Part shown: piece by piece, positions 22,990 through 31,824 of the stretch | Layout of the letters: each line of letters opens with the position of its first letter | Position numbering within the stretch: position 1 is the first letter of the stretch | Source: Terriglobales bacterium | GTDB lineage: Bacteria; Acidobacteriota; Terriglobia; Terriglobales; Acidobacteriaceae | Assembly: GCA_035487355.1 (NCBI GenBank) | Contig: DATHMF010000008.1 | Location: 1-43,970 of the forward strand | DNA: 43,970 nt | Direction: 5' to 3' | Made by a program: the position numbers and the translations under genes | Notes under the pieces: model-generated | The model's input: only the letters and a program-made list of their open reading frames with translations | Databases searched by the model: none | Told to the model about the DNA's origin: nothing

Positions 22990-25044
22990 CTAAGAGCTTC
23001 TTAAAGATGCTCCGAGCCTCGTCAAACTCTCGATGATCTTTGCCGACCAGGTGGCAACCTCGTCCTCGCGCAAAGTGCGCTCGCTGGATTGGAAGGTGAC
23101 GCGCAACAGCAGCGAATACTTGCCGGCGGGGATGCCGGCTTTTTCGGCGTCTTTGCCGCGCAGCAGGTCAGCCGGCGCAAAGCTCTGCAATTCCGGGATG
23201 CGCAGATTCGCCAGGGCCGAGTGAATCTGGGCATACTCAACCTGCGCGCCAAAGACAAATGAGAAGTCGCGCTCCACGACAGGGAAGCGTGAAAGCGGCC
23301 GATATTGCGGACGGCGCAGGGCGTGCTTATATAAGCGGTCGAGGAAAAGCTCGGCAACGTAGAGATCCGGCTTGATCTTGCGGGCGGCGGCAGTCTGCGG
23401 GTCAATTTGTCCCAACCGGGCCACAATAGTTCCATCCATCACAGCCCGTGCGGAACGGCCAGGATGGAAATGCTCTCCAACGTTTTGCGCATCAAAACAA
23501 AGCGAGTCGTAATCGAAGGCTGCCAGCAGCGTCTCGACATCACCTTTCAGGTCAAAGAAAGAATAGGGACGAGGGGTAATATGCACGCTCCCAGGATTGC
23601 TCTTTCCCGTTGCCCCCACACAGATGTGCCTGTACTCTTCGCGTCCAGGGCCAGAGAGCTCGAAAACAGTTCCAGCCTCGAAGAGGCGTACGTTCTCCGA
23701 GCCGTGATTCAGGTTATGGGCCAGCATGTCGAGCATGCCGGGCACGAGCGAGGTCCGCATCACAGTGGCCTCTTCATTCAGCGGATTGGCCAGCTCTGCG
23801 GCCTTCATCGCAGGCGCGAATTTTTGTGCGTCTGCGGCGCTGATGAAAGTGGGCGAGATGGCCTCGTCGTATCCCAGGGCCAGCAGGGTCGAGCGCAACC
23901 GGGTGTCGGCGGCAGCTTCGGGCAATTCCACCACACTACCGACGAACGTGGGCAGGGTATTACGGAAGTTGTTGAAGCCGTAGACGCGGGCGATTTCTTC
24001 AATCAAGTCAATCTCGCGCTCCACGTCCAGACGCCAGGTGGGCAGCTCGACCAGGAACTCGTTCTCTGATTTTTTGCTAACCTCAAAACCTAAACGGCCC
24101 AGGATGCGGAGGAGGTCTTTTATCGGAATCTCCTGCCCGAGAATGCGCAACACCTCGCTGCGGCGCAACAGAACAGGCCGCCGTAGTATTTTGCGAGCCA
24201 CCACATCAATCTCGCCGCCAACAAGTTCTCCGCCACCAGACACCAGAATGAGTTCGGCCACGCGCGCGCAGGCAAGCGAAGTTGCGCCAAGATCAGCACC
24301 ACGCTCGAAACGGTGCGAGGCGTCGGTATGCATGCCGTGGCGGCGCGCCGTCTTGCGGACGCTGGCCGGGTCGAACCATGCTGACTCGATCAGAATGTTT
24401 TTAGTCTTCTCGGTGATCATCGAGTCGAAGCCGCCCATTACTCCAGCGAGTGCTACAGGTTTTTTGGCGTCGGCGATGACCAAGTCTTCGGGGTGCAATC
24501 TGCGCTCGACGCCGTCGAGCGTCTTCAGACTTTCTCCGGGACGGGCCCGGCGCACGATGATCGTGCCGCCCTCCAGCAGGTCGAGATCAAAGGCGTGCGT
24601 AGGATGCCCCATCTCGTGCAGGGTGTAATTGCTGGCGTCCACGGCATTGCTGATGCGGCCGGCATCCAATAGCTCCAGCCGCTCCTGAATTTTCTGCGGC
24701 GAAGGTGCGATCTTGATCCCGCGAATAACGCGAGCAGTGTAACGCGCACACCCAGGTGCGTCTTCAATCTTGATGGCGAATTGCGCATCGCCTTTGGCGG
24801 CCGACAGTTTGGGCTGTATCGGCTTGAGATCCGCGTTGTAAAGAGCGGAGCACTCGCGGGCCACACCGTAATGATTCATGGCGTCAACGCGGTTGGTGGT
24901 GAGGTCCATCTCAAAGATGGTCTTAGCCCCTTCACTGTGGACCGATTCCACCGCAATACCAGCGTGCGTCAGTTCGTTGGCCAATGTGCGGTCGTCGGCT
25001 TTGATCTCCACAAATTCGCGCAGCCATGCCGGAGAAACTCTCAT
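22990..25044 (-). CDS. pheT: Phenylalanyl-tRNA synthetase beta subunit, short form
   Basis: Beta subunit of the alpha2-beta2 enzyme that charges tRNA-Phe and edits Tyr-tRNA-Phe. 684 residues against about 800 in most bacteria. After MRVSPAWLREFVEIKADDRT..GIAVESV the sequence goes straight to FEMDLTTNRVDAMNHYGVARE, so the OB-fold (EMAPII-like) tRNA-binding domain is absent. The B3/B4 editing region (LDAGRISNAVDASNYTLHEM, HAFDLDLL), the B5 domain and the catalytic-like domain (LPTWRLDVEREIDLIEEIARVYG) and a C-terminal ferredoxin-like anticodon-binding domain (FPVVERDFSFVFG) are present. The start overlaps the pheS stop by 4 bp. Confidence 0.95.
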   Translation of the reverse strand: MRVSPAWLREFVEIKADDRTLANELTHAGIAVESVHSEGAKTIFEMDLTTNRVDAMNHYGVARECSALYNADLKPIQPKLSAAKGDAQFAIKIEDAPGCARYTARVIRGIKIAPSPQKIQERLELLDAGRISNAVDASNYTLHEMGHPTHAFDLDLLEGGTIIVRRARPGESLKTLDGVERRLHPEDLVIADAKKPVALAGVMGGFDSMITEKTKNILIESAWFDPASVRKTARRHGMHTDASHRFERGADLGATSLACARVAELILVSGGGELVGGEIDVVARKILRRPVLLRRSEVLRILGQEIPIKDLLRILGRLGFEVSKKSENEFLVELPTWRLDVEREIDLIEEIARVYGFNNFRNTLPTFVGSVVELPEAAADTRLRSTLLALGYDEAISPTFISAADAQKFAPAMKAAELANPLNEEATVMRTSLVPGMLDMLAHNLNHGSENVRLFEAGTVFELSGPGREEYRHICVGATGKSNPGSVHITPRPYSFFDLKGDVETLLAAFDYDSLCFDAQNVGEHFHPGRSARAVMDGTIVARLGQIDPQTAAARKIKPDLYVAELFLDRLYKHALRRPQYRPLSRFPVVERDFSFVFGAQVEYAQIHSALANLRIPELQSFAPADLLRGKDAEKAGIPAGKYSLLLRVTFQSSERTLREDEVATWSAKIIESLTRLGASLRSS

Positions 25045-26135
25045 GCGAATTGCTCCAGGAAGCGGATATCACCCTGATAGAACAACTGGATGTCATCAAT
25101 TTCATACATGCACATGGCAATGCGCTCAACGCCCATGCCGAAAGCGAAGCCGCTGATTTTCGCCGGATCATAGCCGTTGCCTTTGACGAACTCGAAGACG
25201 TTGGGGTCAACCATGCCGCAGCCCAGCAGTTCGATCCATCCGCCCTGCTTGCAGATGCGGCAACCCTTGCCGCCGCACTTGAAGCAACTGACAGCCACGT
25301 CGGCGCTGGGTTCGGTGAAGGGAAAGAACGAAGGGAAGAAGCGCGTCTTCACGTCCGAGCCGAACAGCGCCTTCATGGCGTGATCAAGCGTGCCCTTGAG
25401 GTCGCAGAATGTGATGTCGTTATCCACCGCCAGGCCCTCGACCTGATGGAAGACCGGCGAGTGAGTTGCGTCGGCGGTATCGCTGCGATGCACCTTACCA
25501 GGGATTACCACGCGCACCGGCGGTGGCTGCCGCTCCATGGTGCGAATCTGGACCGGCGAAGTATGGGTGCGCAGCAGCAGACGCTCGCGCTGGGGCTTGG
25601 ATTCCTGACCAGCGATGAACAATGTATCCTGCGTGTCGCGCGCAGGATGATTAGGAGGAAAGTTCAGCGACTCGAAGTTGTAGTAGTCGGTTTCGATCTC
25701 CGGGCCGGTGCCGACGGAGTAGCCCATCGCGCGGAAGACGTTGACGATGTCGTTCATCGTCTTGATGACCGGGTGCTCGGCGCCCAGCGGACGGCGTGTG
25801 CCGGGAAGGGTAACGTCGAGCTTGTCAGCGGAGACCTGCGCTCCGCCCGAAATTCTTTCCTGGGCTTTTTCGATTTGTTGTTCGACAAAAATTTTTAGTT
25901 CGTTGACCCACCGCCCAACTTCCCGCTTGGCTTCGTTGGGAGCAGCCTTGAGCCACAGGTCGTTAATCTGGGTGAGAATGCCGTTCTTGCGTGCCATCCA
26001 GCGGTCACGGAAGTTCTTATGGTCAGCTTCCGTTTGGACCGCACCTGCTTCCTGCTGCAGCGCAGATTGCAGCTCGGCCGCAGCGCGATCGAGCGCAGCA
26101 GCCGAGTAATCTTCGAGTTTGGGAACGGTGTACGT
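25041..26135 (-). CDS. pheS: Phenylalanyl-tRNA synthetase alpha subunit, apparent ACG start
   Basis: Catalytic alpha subunit. The first in-frame ATG (25997) begins MARKNGILTQIND, which is internal to the family's N-terminal coiled coil. Upstream the frame stays open and encodes YTVPKLEDYSAAALDRAA..FRDRW, as in relatives, back to an in-frame TGA at 26141-26139. No ATG/GTG/TTG lies between. ACG at 26135-26133 follows AAGGTGA (26145-26139), a good Shine-Dalgarno, giving 364 residues. A GTG at 26142 is out of frame. The motif 2/3 region GTGPEIETDYYNFESLNFP, CFKCGGKGCRICK (4-Cys zinc insert) and FAFGMGVERIAM are present. Confidence 0.92.
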   Translation of the reverse strand, partial: TYTVPKLEDYSAAALDRAAAELQSALQQEAGAVQTEADHKNFRDRWMARKNGILTQINDLWLKAAPNEAKREVGRWVNELKIFVEQQIEKAQERISGGAQVSADKLDVTLPGTRRPLGAEHPVIKTMNDIVNVFRAMGYSVGTGPEIETDYYNFESLNFPPNHPARDTQDTLFIAGQESKPQRERLLLRTHTSPVQIRTMERQPPPVRVVIPGKVHRSDTADATHSPVFHQVEGLAVDNDITFCDLKGTLDHAMKALFGSDVKTRFFPSFFPFTEPSADVAVSCFKCGGKGCRICKQGGWIELLGCGMVDPNVFEFVKGNGYDPAKISGFAFGMGVERIAMCMYEIDDIQLFYQGDIRFLEQFA

Positions 26136-26169
26136 AGCTCACCTTAACTTGCTTCCGAAAATTCAGTCG

Positions 26170-26255
26170 TCCCCTGCGGGGACTTAGGAATCTTTTTATC
26201 CTACCCGCCGTTGAAACGGCGGGCTATTTTCATCCGTCCCGCTTTGCGGGACTGG
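26170..26255. repeat. Three tandem palindromes of dispersed repeat type
   Basis: GTCCCC-tgc-GGGGAC (about 26170-26184), CCCGCCGTT-gaa-AACGGCGGG (about 26203-26223, followed by CTATTTTCATCC) and GTCCCGC-tt-TGCGGGAC (about 26236-26252). These lie between rplT and pheS. REP-like intergenic elements of this type are frequent in acidobacterial genomes. Confidence 0.7.
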
Positions 26256-26279
26256 GTTGTCGCTGCTCGACAAAGCTTC

Positions 26280-26369
26280 GTAGAGACGTAGCTTGCTACG
26301 TCTCTCTGTTTGGTGTGTCCATAAACTATAGGCACACCAAACAGAGACGCAGCGAAGCTGCGTCTCTAC
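26280..26369. repeat. BIME-like nested inverted repeat
   Basis: Left arm (26280-26318): GAGACGTAGC-tt-GCTACGTCTC followed by TCTGTTTGGTGTG. Right arm (26331-26369) is its near-perfect reverse complement: CACACCAAACAGAGACGCAGC..GCTGCGTCTCTAC. Each arm is itself palindromic, so the RNA can form two small hairpins or one large cruciform. Single copies of the GTAGAGACGTAGC unit are at 39281 and 40971. Confidence 0.85.
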
Positions 26370-26458
26370 CACACGATTTAAAAATTTAACAAAGCATTTT
26401 GGATGGCAATGCTTGTGTGGCACAACCGTCCCCGGCTGTGCCCTGCTGCTTCAAGAAT

Positions 26459-26827
26459 CTAAGCCGCCGATGTCCCCAGTGCGCTCTTCGCCTGTTCGGC
26501 CAGGCCCTTAAAGCCGGCTGGATCTTTCACTGCGAGATCCGCCAGGATCTTGCGGTCCAGTTCGACTCCGCTCTTTTTCAGGCCGCTGATAAATCGGCTG
26601 TAGCTGAGCCCGTGCTGTTTGGCGGCGGCGCCGATGCGCACGATCCAGATGGAGCGGAACTGGCGCTTTTTCTGCTTGCGTCCGGAGTAGGCAAACTTGA
26701 GGGCGCGCTCTACAGACTCTTTGGCGGAGCGGTAGAGCTTGGATTTTGTGAGGTAATAACCGCTGGCGCGCTCTAATATCTTTTTGCGGCGCGCGCAGCG
26801 CTTGGTTCCACGTTTTACGCGGGGCAT
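26459..26827 (-). CDS. rplT: 50S ribosomal protein L20
   Basis: rRNA-binding early assembly protein; represses its own operon in several bacteria. 122 residues, with [38 protein letters not shown], and the C-terminal domain [20 protein letters not shown] / [17 protein letters not shown]. Third gene of infC-rpmI-rplT; the following gap before pheS (323 bp) is full of repeats. Confidence 0.97.
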   Translation of the reverse strand: MPRVKRGTKRCARRKKILERASGYYLTKSKLYRSAKESVERALKFAYSGRKQKKRQFRSIWIVRIGAAAKQHGLSYSRFISGLKKSGVELDRKILADLAVKDPAGFKGLAEQAKSALGTSAA

Positions 26828-27026
26828 GGTGTTTCTCCTTTTTCTACTTCAATTTTCGCGGCTGGAGGCAAGGTATGCCTCTTCACACGCGTAGAGCATT
26901 CAGCACTCAGCATTCAGCCAAGACATAGTATCCAAGGCCGAAGCGGGCCGCATAACCGTCAGCATTTACCGAGATTGCCTCTTTAAGCTGAGGCTGAGTG
27001 CTGAATGCTGACGGCTGACTGCTTCT
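26828..27026. repeat. Gap with GCTGAATGCTGA-type repeats between rplT and rpmI
   Basis: AGCACTCAGCATTCAGCC at about 26900 and, inverted, GAGTGCTGAATGCTGACGG at about 26995-27013. They can pair to form a long hairpin of about 110 nt inside an otherwise compact ribosomal operon. Similar units occur at about 19780-19800. Confidence 0.6.
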
Positions 27027-27221
27027 TTAATACGGAATCATCCGCTTGATTTTAGGTGCGTCGGCCGGGTCCACCAGCTTGCTCTTATCGTTCTGGCGCT
27101 TGCGCTTGGTGGGCTTCGAGGTCAGGATGTGACGCGACATGGCATGCGCGCGCTTGATCTTGCCCGTGGCCGTCTTTTTAAAGCGCTTGGCGGCGCCTTT
27201 GTGAGTTTTGAGTTTCGGCAT
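27027..27221 (-). CDS. rpmI: 50S ribosomal protein L35
   Basis: 64-residue basic protein of the large subunit. Family pattern [41 protein letters not shown], and C-terminal IKRMIPY. Between infC and rplT in the conserved order. GGAAAG is just upstream of the ATG at 27221. Confidence 0.97.
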   Translation of the reverse strand: MPKLKTHKGAAKRFKKTATGKIKRAHAMSRHILTSKPTKRKRQNDKSKLVDPADAPKIKRMIPY

Positions 27222-27361
27222 TTTTACTTTCCTTCAAAAATTATTCTTCGCCTCAGCGCACAATTGCGCGCTGCAAGGCGAGCTTGCAACCAATTACTTT
27301 CTGCAGCTTATTCTGAAACCAGTTCTGAAAACCAGAAATTCTTCGGAGTCCTTACGGCTTC

Positions 27362-27931
<570 letters not shown>

Positions 27932-27963
27932 GCAGCCCTCCAGGAATCTGAACTGGAATTTCG

Positions 27964-27972
27964 ATTATAGCA
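27964..27972 (-). promoter_or_regulatory. Extended -10 promoter of infC-rpmI-rplT
   Basis: TGCTATAAT (27972-27964) has a perfect TATAAT with an upstream TG. No good -35 hexamer is seen at 16-18 bp. The predicted leader is only about 26 nt, ending in GGAGG before the infC ATA. Confidence 0.65.
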
Positions 27973-28089
27973 AAGCCGGAGGGAATCTTCTCTCTGTGAG
28001 TGGCCTGCGGACATAGTTGCACTCAGCCGGAACAAAAATAAAGTTCACCACAGAGACACCGAGAAAAGCAAGGACTCTGGCCCTGTCGC

Positions 28090-29475
28090 CTAAAAGAGAG
28101 TCGCTTCTCCTCGCAACCCATCTTCCGTCAGCGCCGTAATTCTCGAATCAATCCACTGATTGGCGCCGTGATTCCCGTTCAACCGCAACTTGATGAAATT
28201 ATCGGTCAAAGCTTCAGTACAGCCTTCGTCTTCGCTGGGGGTGGAGAGCGTGATCGCGCGCAGGCTCGCGCCAAGAAATGACTGGCGGAAGGTTCGATTT
28301 TTCTCTGCAATCAGGTCGCGCAAGATCTTGTGACGCTCACGTGCAACATGTGCCGGTACCTGATTAGGCATAGTGGCAGCCGGTGTGCCCGGACGCGCGG
28401 AAAAAGTAAAAATGTGCAGATAAGTAAAGGGAAGCGAGGCGATGAACTGCCGGTTTTCTTCAAAAAGTTCGTCGGTCTCTCCGGGGAAGCCCACCATGAC
28501 GTCTGCGCCAATCGCGGCCATCGAAGACCGCTCACGAATATTTAGCACACGCTCCGCATAGTGCCATGGACGATATTTGCGATGCATCATGCGCAAAGTG
28601 CGGTCGCTGCCGGACTGCAGAGGCACATGCGCGTGACGGGCAATGCGGGGGTGCGAGGCCACTAGGTCAATGAGCTCGCTGTTCCAATCCATGGGTTCGA
28701 CCGAGCTGATGCGAATTTTTTCAATGGCGGTGTGCTCCAGAATGCTGTGCAGCAGCTCTTCAAAATCGCCTTGAGGAGTCAGGTCATGGCCCCAGCGGCC
28801 CAGGTTAATGCCAGAGATCACCATCTCGCGGTATCCGGCACGCACCAAAGCCTCTACCTCACGCAGGACTTCTGCCAGCGGCAGCGAGCGGCTGTGCCCG
28901 CGCACCGACGGAATGATGCAGAAGGAGCAGCGGTTATCGCATCCGTCTTGCACCTTGAGGTTGGGCCGGGTTCGGGCAGAGCCCGCGGTGGCATCCGTAT
29001 CGAAGACCGGGGCTGCCAGAAAGTCAGTGTGTGCGAAGATGTCACCCACCAACACCGTAGACTGCAACGTCGGTGAGCACGCAGCAGCAATGGTGCTGTG
29101 CGGCTCTAAGGCCTGCAAAGGGAAGAAGTTCTGTCGCGGTGGAGCAATCAGGTCGGCAATCTGGTGTTTATGGGAGTTGCCCACAACCCTGCTCACGCCT
29201 TCGAGGGAGGCAATTTCTTCCGGCGCGCGCTGAGCGTAACATCCCGTCACCAGGATTTCACAGCCAGGATTGTCACGATGAATGCGGCGAATGGCGGCGC
29301 GGGCATCGGCATCGGCAGCGGCCGTGACCGTGCAGGTGTTGAGCACAACCACCTCAGCTTCTTTAATAGATTCGGCGGCAAACAAGCCTCGCTGTGCGAG
29401 GCTGCGCTCAATGGCGGCCCCATCGGCCTGCGTGGCCCGGCATCCGAAATTTTGCACAAAGAACTTTCCCGGCAT
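28090..29475 (-). CDS. mtaB: tRNA t6A37 methylthiotransferase MtaB-like radical-SAM enzyme
   Basis: 461 residues. UPF0004 domain with three cluster Cys (C12 in FGCRATQ, C48 in NTCTVT, C79 in TGCYAQ), then the radical-SAM CxxxCxxC in GCDNRCSFCIIPSVRGHSRS (C179, C183, C186), ISGINLGRWG, HVPLQSGSDRTLRMMHRKY and ADVMVGFPGETDELFEENRQ. The C-terminal part is TRAM-like but diverged. The GCR..Q pattern at the N-terminus and length fit MtaB (t6A to ms2t6A) better than MiaB or RimO. RimO is excluded by sequence order and no S12-type features. Confidence 0.9.
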   Translation of the reverse strand: MPGKFFVQNFGCRATQADGAAIERSLAQRGLFAAESIKEAEVVVLNTCTVTAAADADARAAIRRIHRDNPGCEILVTGCYAQRAPEEIASLEGVSRVVGNSHKHQIADLIAPPRQNFFPLQALEPHSTIAAACSPTLQSTVLVGDIFAHTDFLAAPVFDTDATAGSARTRPNLKVQDGCDNRCSFCIIPSVRGHSRSLPLAEVLREVEALVRAGYREMVISGINLGRWGHDLTPQGDFEELLHSILEHTAIEKIRISSVEPMDWNSELIDLVASHPRIARHAHVPLQSGSDRTLRMMHRKYRPWHYAERVLNIRERSSMAAIGADVMVGFPGETDELFEENRQFIASLPFTYLHIFTFSARPGTPAATMPNQVPAHVARERHKILRDLIAEKNRTFRQSFLGASLRAITLSTPSEDEGCTEALTDNFIKLRLNGNHGANQWIDSRITALTEDGLRGEATLF

Positions 29476-29687
29476 TACGTTTGATTATAAGGAAATCGGG
29501 CGCAAGATATATTTTTGATTTTTCTTAAAATTGTAATGAAACTGGAATGCGCCGGAGTATCATTAGAAGCACTGCAGCTTCGATGTTGCGGCTGTTTTGC
29601 CTAGAATTTCCATTTCACAACCAGAGTTGTAATTCCTGCATCACAGTCCAGATCAAGCGCAATTTCATCTTCCTGAGGAGCTTCCCC

Positions 29688-30146
29688 ATGAAACGACGCA
29701 TTCTCTTAGTTGATGACGAACTGGCAATCCTGCTGACGCTGAAGGCAATCCTGGAAATGAACGGGTTTGAAGTTGAAACTGCCGCCTCGGCGAAAGAAGC
29801 TGCTGGTAAACTGCGAGCCCGCGAATTCCACATGGTCATTACCGATATGCGGATGGAAACGGAAACTGCCGGTTACGATGTCATCCGCGCCGCCCGCAAG
29901 CAGCGCTACAATCCGGCAACCGCGATTCTTACTGCCTTTCCTGCCCTGGGCAGCGACTGGAAGAATGCCGGTGCGCATTCATTGCTGGTCAAACCGGTGG
30001 GAACCGATGATCTATTGCGCCAGATCGAATCCCTGCTGATCCAGCATGAAGACGCCAAGGGCAAGTCGGGACGGGTGCCGGTGAAAGCTGCGGTTGCGGC
30101 ACAGCAAAAATCCCGCAAAGAGACTTTTGTGCGCAAGGCAGGATAA
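29688..30146 (+). CDS. Single-domain response regulator (receiver) with basic tail
   Basis: 152 residues from ATG 29688 (GAGGAG at 29675-29680, 7 nt before); the frame is open further up but without a ribosome-binding site. Receiver domain: acidic pair D9/D10 (LLVDDE), phosphoacceptor D53 (MVITDMRM), T82 (AILTAF) and K102 (LLVKPVG). After about residue 118 comes a Lys/Ala-rich tail (KSGRVPVKAAVAAQQKSRKE), with no output domain. No histidine kinase neighbours it, so it is an orphan; output is by protein interaction or through a phosphorelay (inference). Confidence 0.88.
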   Translation: MKRRILLVDDELAILLTLKAILEMNGFEVETAASAKEAAGKLRAREFHMVITDMRMETETAGYDVIRAARKQRYNPATAILTAFPALGSDWKNAGAHSLLVKPVGTDDLLRQIESLLIQHEDAKGKSGRVPVKAAVAAQQKSRKETFVRKAG

Positions 30147-30230
30147 GGATTCTCGTCAGCCAACGGCGGCGGATTCACACACAGCCACCTTCACACCTGG
30201 CCGGCAGAGTTTTGGTGAAGAGAAAAGTTT

Positions 30231-30545
30231 TTATGCGGTTGCTGCCGCTGTACGCCGCTGCTGGAAGCACTCGCGGCAAAATACCGGACGTCCTTGGGTC
30301 GGTTTAAACGGCACCGTGGTTTCCTTGCCGCATCCCGAACAAGTAGCCCGTGTTTCCACCTTCTGATAACCGCCGTGATGGCCTGAACTGGGCCCTGCAT
30401 GCGACAGGCGCTTGTTCTTGCAAATCTTGCAGCGCTTGGGTTCGTTTTTGAATTGTTTATCGTGAAAGAAAAGTTGTTCTCCGGCTGTAAAAACAAAATC
30501 AGCCCCGCAGTCGATGCATTTGAGAGTCTTGTCCTGGAATTCCAT
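30231..30545 (-). CDS. CxxC-x17-CxxC zinc-ribbon protein
   Basis: 104 residues with four CxxC pairs: LKCIDCGADF (near 9-18), RCKICKNKR, CSGCGKETT and FCRECFQQR. The first two are in the probable zinc-binding domain spaced like the CxxC-x17-CxxC family. A His/Gly-rich linker (SHAGPSSGHHGGY) joins two zinc ribbons. GGGGAGGT is 9 nt before the ATG. Function of the family is not known; nucleic-acid or protein binding is likely. Confidence 0.82.
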   Translation of the reverse strand: MEFQDKTLKCIDCGADFVFTAGEQLFFHDKQFKNEPKRCKICKNKRLSHAGPSSGHHGGYQKVETRATCSGCGKETTVPFKPTQGRPVFCRECFQQRRTAAATA

Positions 30546-30711
30546 GAAAGACCGACCTCCCCCTATGTTCCACCAGCCCTTTTCCTCATGAGAAAAAGCG
30601 CCAGTTTCAAAGCTCCCTTGGTTCGGCCCAACGCCGCTCCGAGGAGCTGCGCTTACTACTCAAAATCAATAAATGCGTGACTGCTATGAACTGTCTTTAC
30701 CGCTGGAAAAA

Positions 30712-30751
30712 GGGGAAGGCTCGCTTTACATACGGCCTTCCCCGATTTTTT
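30712..30751 (-). terminator. Rho-independent terminator after rpsU
   Basis: Stem GGGGAAGGC (read on the minus strand, 30743-30735) / GCCTTCCCC (30720-30712), perfect 9 bp with a 14-nt loop, then TTTTTCC (from 30711 down). The plus-strand read also has a T6 run (30746-30751), so it may serve both strands. It overlaps the end of rpsU by a few bases. Confidence 0.85.
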
Positions 30752-30947
30752 ATTCCTGCTCTTTCCGGGCCTTTTTGCGGCTCCGTTTACGAGCGAGAGC
30801 TTGTTTCAGACGCTTCTTTTCACCTGGCTTCAGGTAGAAAGAGTGGCGCTTGACTTCTTTAATGATGTCTTCGGTCTGCACCTTGCGCTTGAAGCGGCGG
30901 AGGGCATTCTCTAAAGACTCGCCCTCTTGCAATCGAACTTCTGCCAA
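30750..30947 (-). CDS. rpsU: 30S ribosomal protein S21
   Basis: 65 residues: MAEVRLQEGESLENALRRFK..KEVKRHSFYLKPGEKKRLKQAL and a basic tail, fully typical. The start is a TTG at 30947 (GGGGTG upstream). A single-gene unit with its own promoter and terminator. Confidence 0.95.
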   Translation of the reverse strand: MAEVRLQEGESLENALRRFKRKVQTEDIIKEVKRHSFYLKPGEKKRLKQALARKRSRKKARKEQE

Positions 30948-30984
30948 CTAAAACACCCCCAAACTTACCCAGTAGGACAGTCTC

Positions 30985-31014
30985 AGTTATTGCAATCTTA
31001 GAGCCATAAGTCAA
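30985..31014 (-). promoter_or_regulatory. Predicted promoter of rpsU
   Basis: TTGACT (31014-31009) and ATAACT (30990-30985), 18 bp apart, leaving a leader of about 30 nt before the TTG start. The -10 box is weak. Confidence 0.45.
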
Positions 31015-31278
31015 GCAGAATCAGCAACGCCAGGATCAAAAAGGGAGACGGCTATCCATCCCCCGAGATGCCCATTTTGGGCAGGAGATGGCCCGGAAAG
31101 ACCGTTCCTGACAACATCGATTTTTTAAGGCATTTTGACGGTTTTGAAGGCAAGTTTGGAGATGAGCCGCGAAGCGAGAGCGCAAACAAGACTTGTTTTT
31201 GGGCTAACGAACATTAGCGGCATTCGGGTTGCGCATGTTATTTTCATAAGTTCGGCTCCTGCCTCACAGTGGATCCAT
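31015..31278. other. Divergent region between rpsU and the carbonic anhydrase gene
   Basis: Upstream of rpsU (minus) and the carbonic anhydrase gene (plus). A frame runs in from 31135, but its first 48 codons (MTVLKASLEMSREARAQTR..) match nothing I know and precede the family start at 31279. No repeat or hairpin was recognised here. Confidence 0.4.
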
Positions 31279-31812
31279 ATGATCAGACCATACCAAGGAA
31301 TCGCTCCCCAGGTTCATCCTTCATGCTATGTGGATGAGTCGGCGCAGCTCATTGGTGACGTGACTTTGGCCGAAAACTCGAGTGTATGGATGAACGCCGT
31401 GCTGCGCGGCGATGTTCACTTCATCCGCATTGGGGCCAACTCCAACGTGCAGGATTGCAGCGTACTGCACGGCATGCGCAACAAGCATTCGGTGATCGTC
31501 GGCGATTGGGTCACCATCGGTCATTCTGTGACCCTGCACGGATGCACCGTCGGCGACCGCTGCCTCATCGGTATGGGGTCGGTGATTCTGAATAACGCCA
31601 GGATCGGCGAAGGCAGCATCATCGCCGCCGGGACCGTGATCCCGGAAAACACCGTGGTCGAGCCCCGCTCGCTGTGGATGGGCGTGCCGGGCAAGTTCAG
31701 AAAGTCGCTGGACGAGACCGATCGGGAGATGATTCTGCGCTACGCCAAAAATTATCTTGATTACAAAGAGCAGTATCTGAAGGAATGCAAGGCCTGGGAG
31801 CGTAAGGGCTGA
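31279..31812 (+). CDS. Gamma-class carbonic anhydrase-like hexapeptide-repeat protein
   Basis: 177 residues. Left-handed beta-helix of hexapeptide repeats from about 15 to 130 (IGDVTLAENSSVWMNAVLRG, VGDWVTIGHSVTLHGCTVGD). The metal His residues typical of the family are present (VLHG, GHS, LHGC). Family members (Cam/CamH, YrdA-like) bind Zn or Fe, and some hydrate CO2. The Glu residues of archaeal Cam needed for high activity are not in place, so catalysis is uncertain. ATG 31279 is chosen because the upstream 48 codons are not family-like. Separate by 12 bp from the next gene. Confidence 0.88.
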   Translation: MIRPYQGIAPQVHPSCYVDESAQLIGDVTLAENSSVWMNAVLRGDVHFIRIGANSNVQDCSVLHGMRNKHSVIVGDWVTIGHSVTLHGCTVGDRCLIGMGSVILNNARIGEGSIIAAGTVIPENTVVEPRSLWMGVPGKFRKSLDETDREMILRYAKNYLDYKEQYLKECKAWERKG

Positions 31813-31824
31813 AGGGTTAGGTCC

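Noticed and set aside
26280..26369. CRISPR array
   Set aside because: Only inverted palindromic copies; no regularly spaced direct repeats or cas genes.
31135..31278. N-terminal extension of the carbonic anhydrase
   Set aside because: The 48 extra codons do not match the family, and the hexapeptide protein starts normally at 31279.
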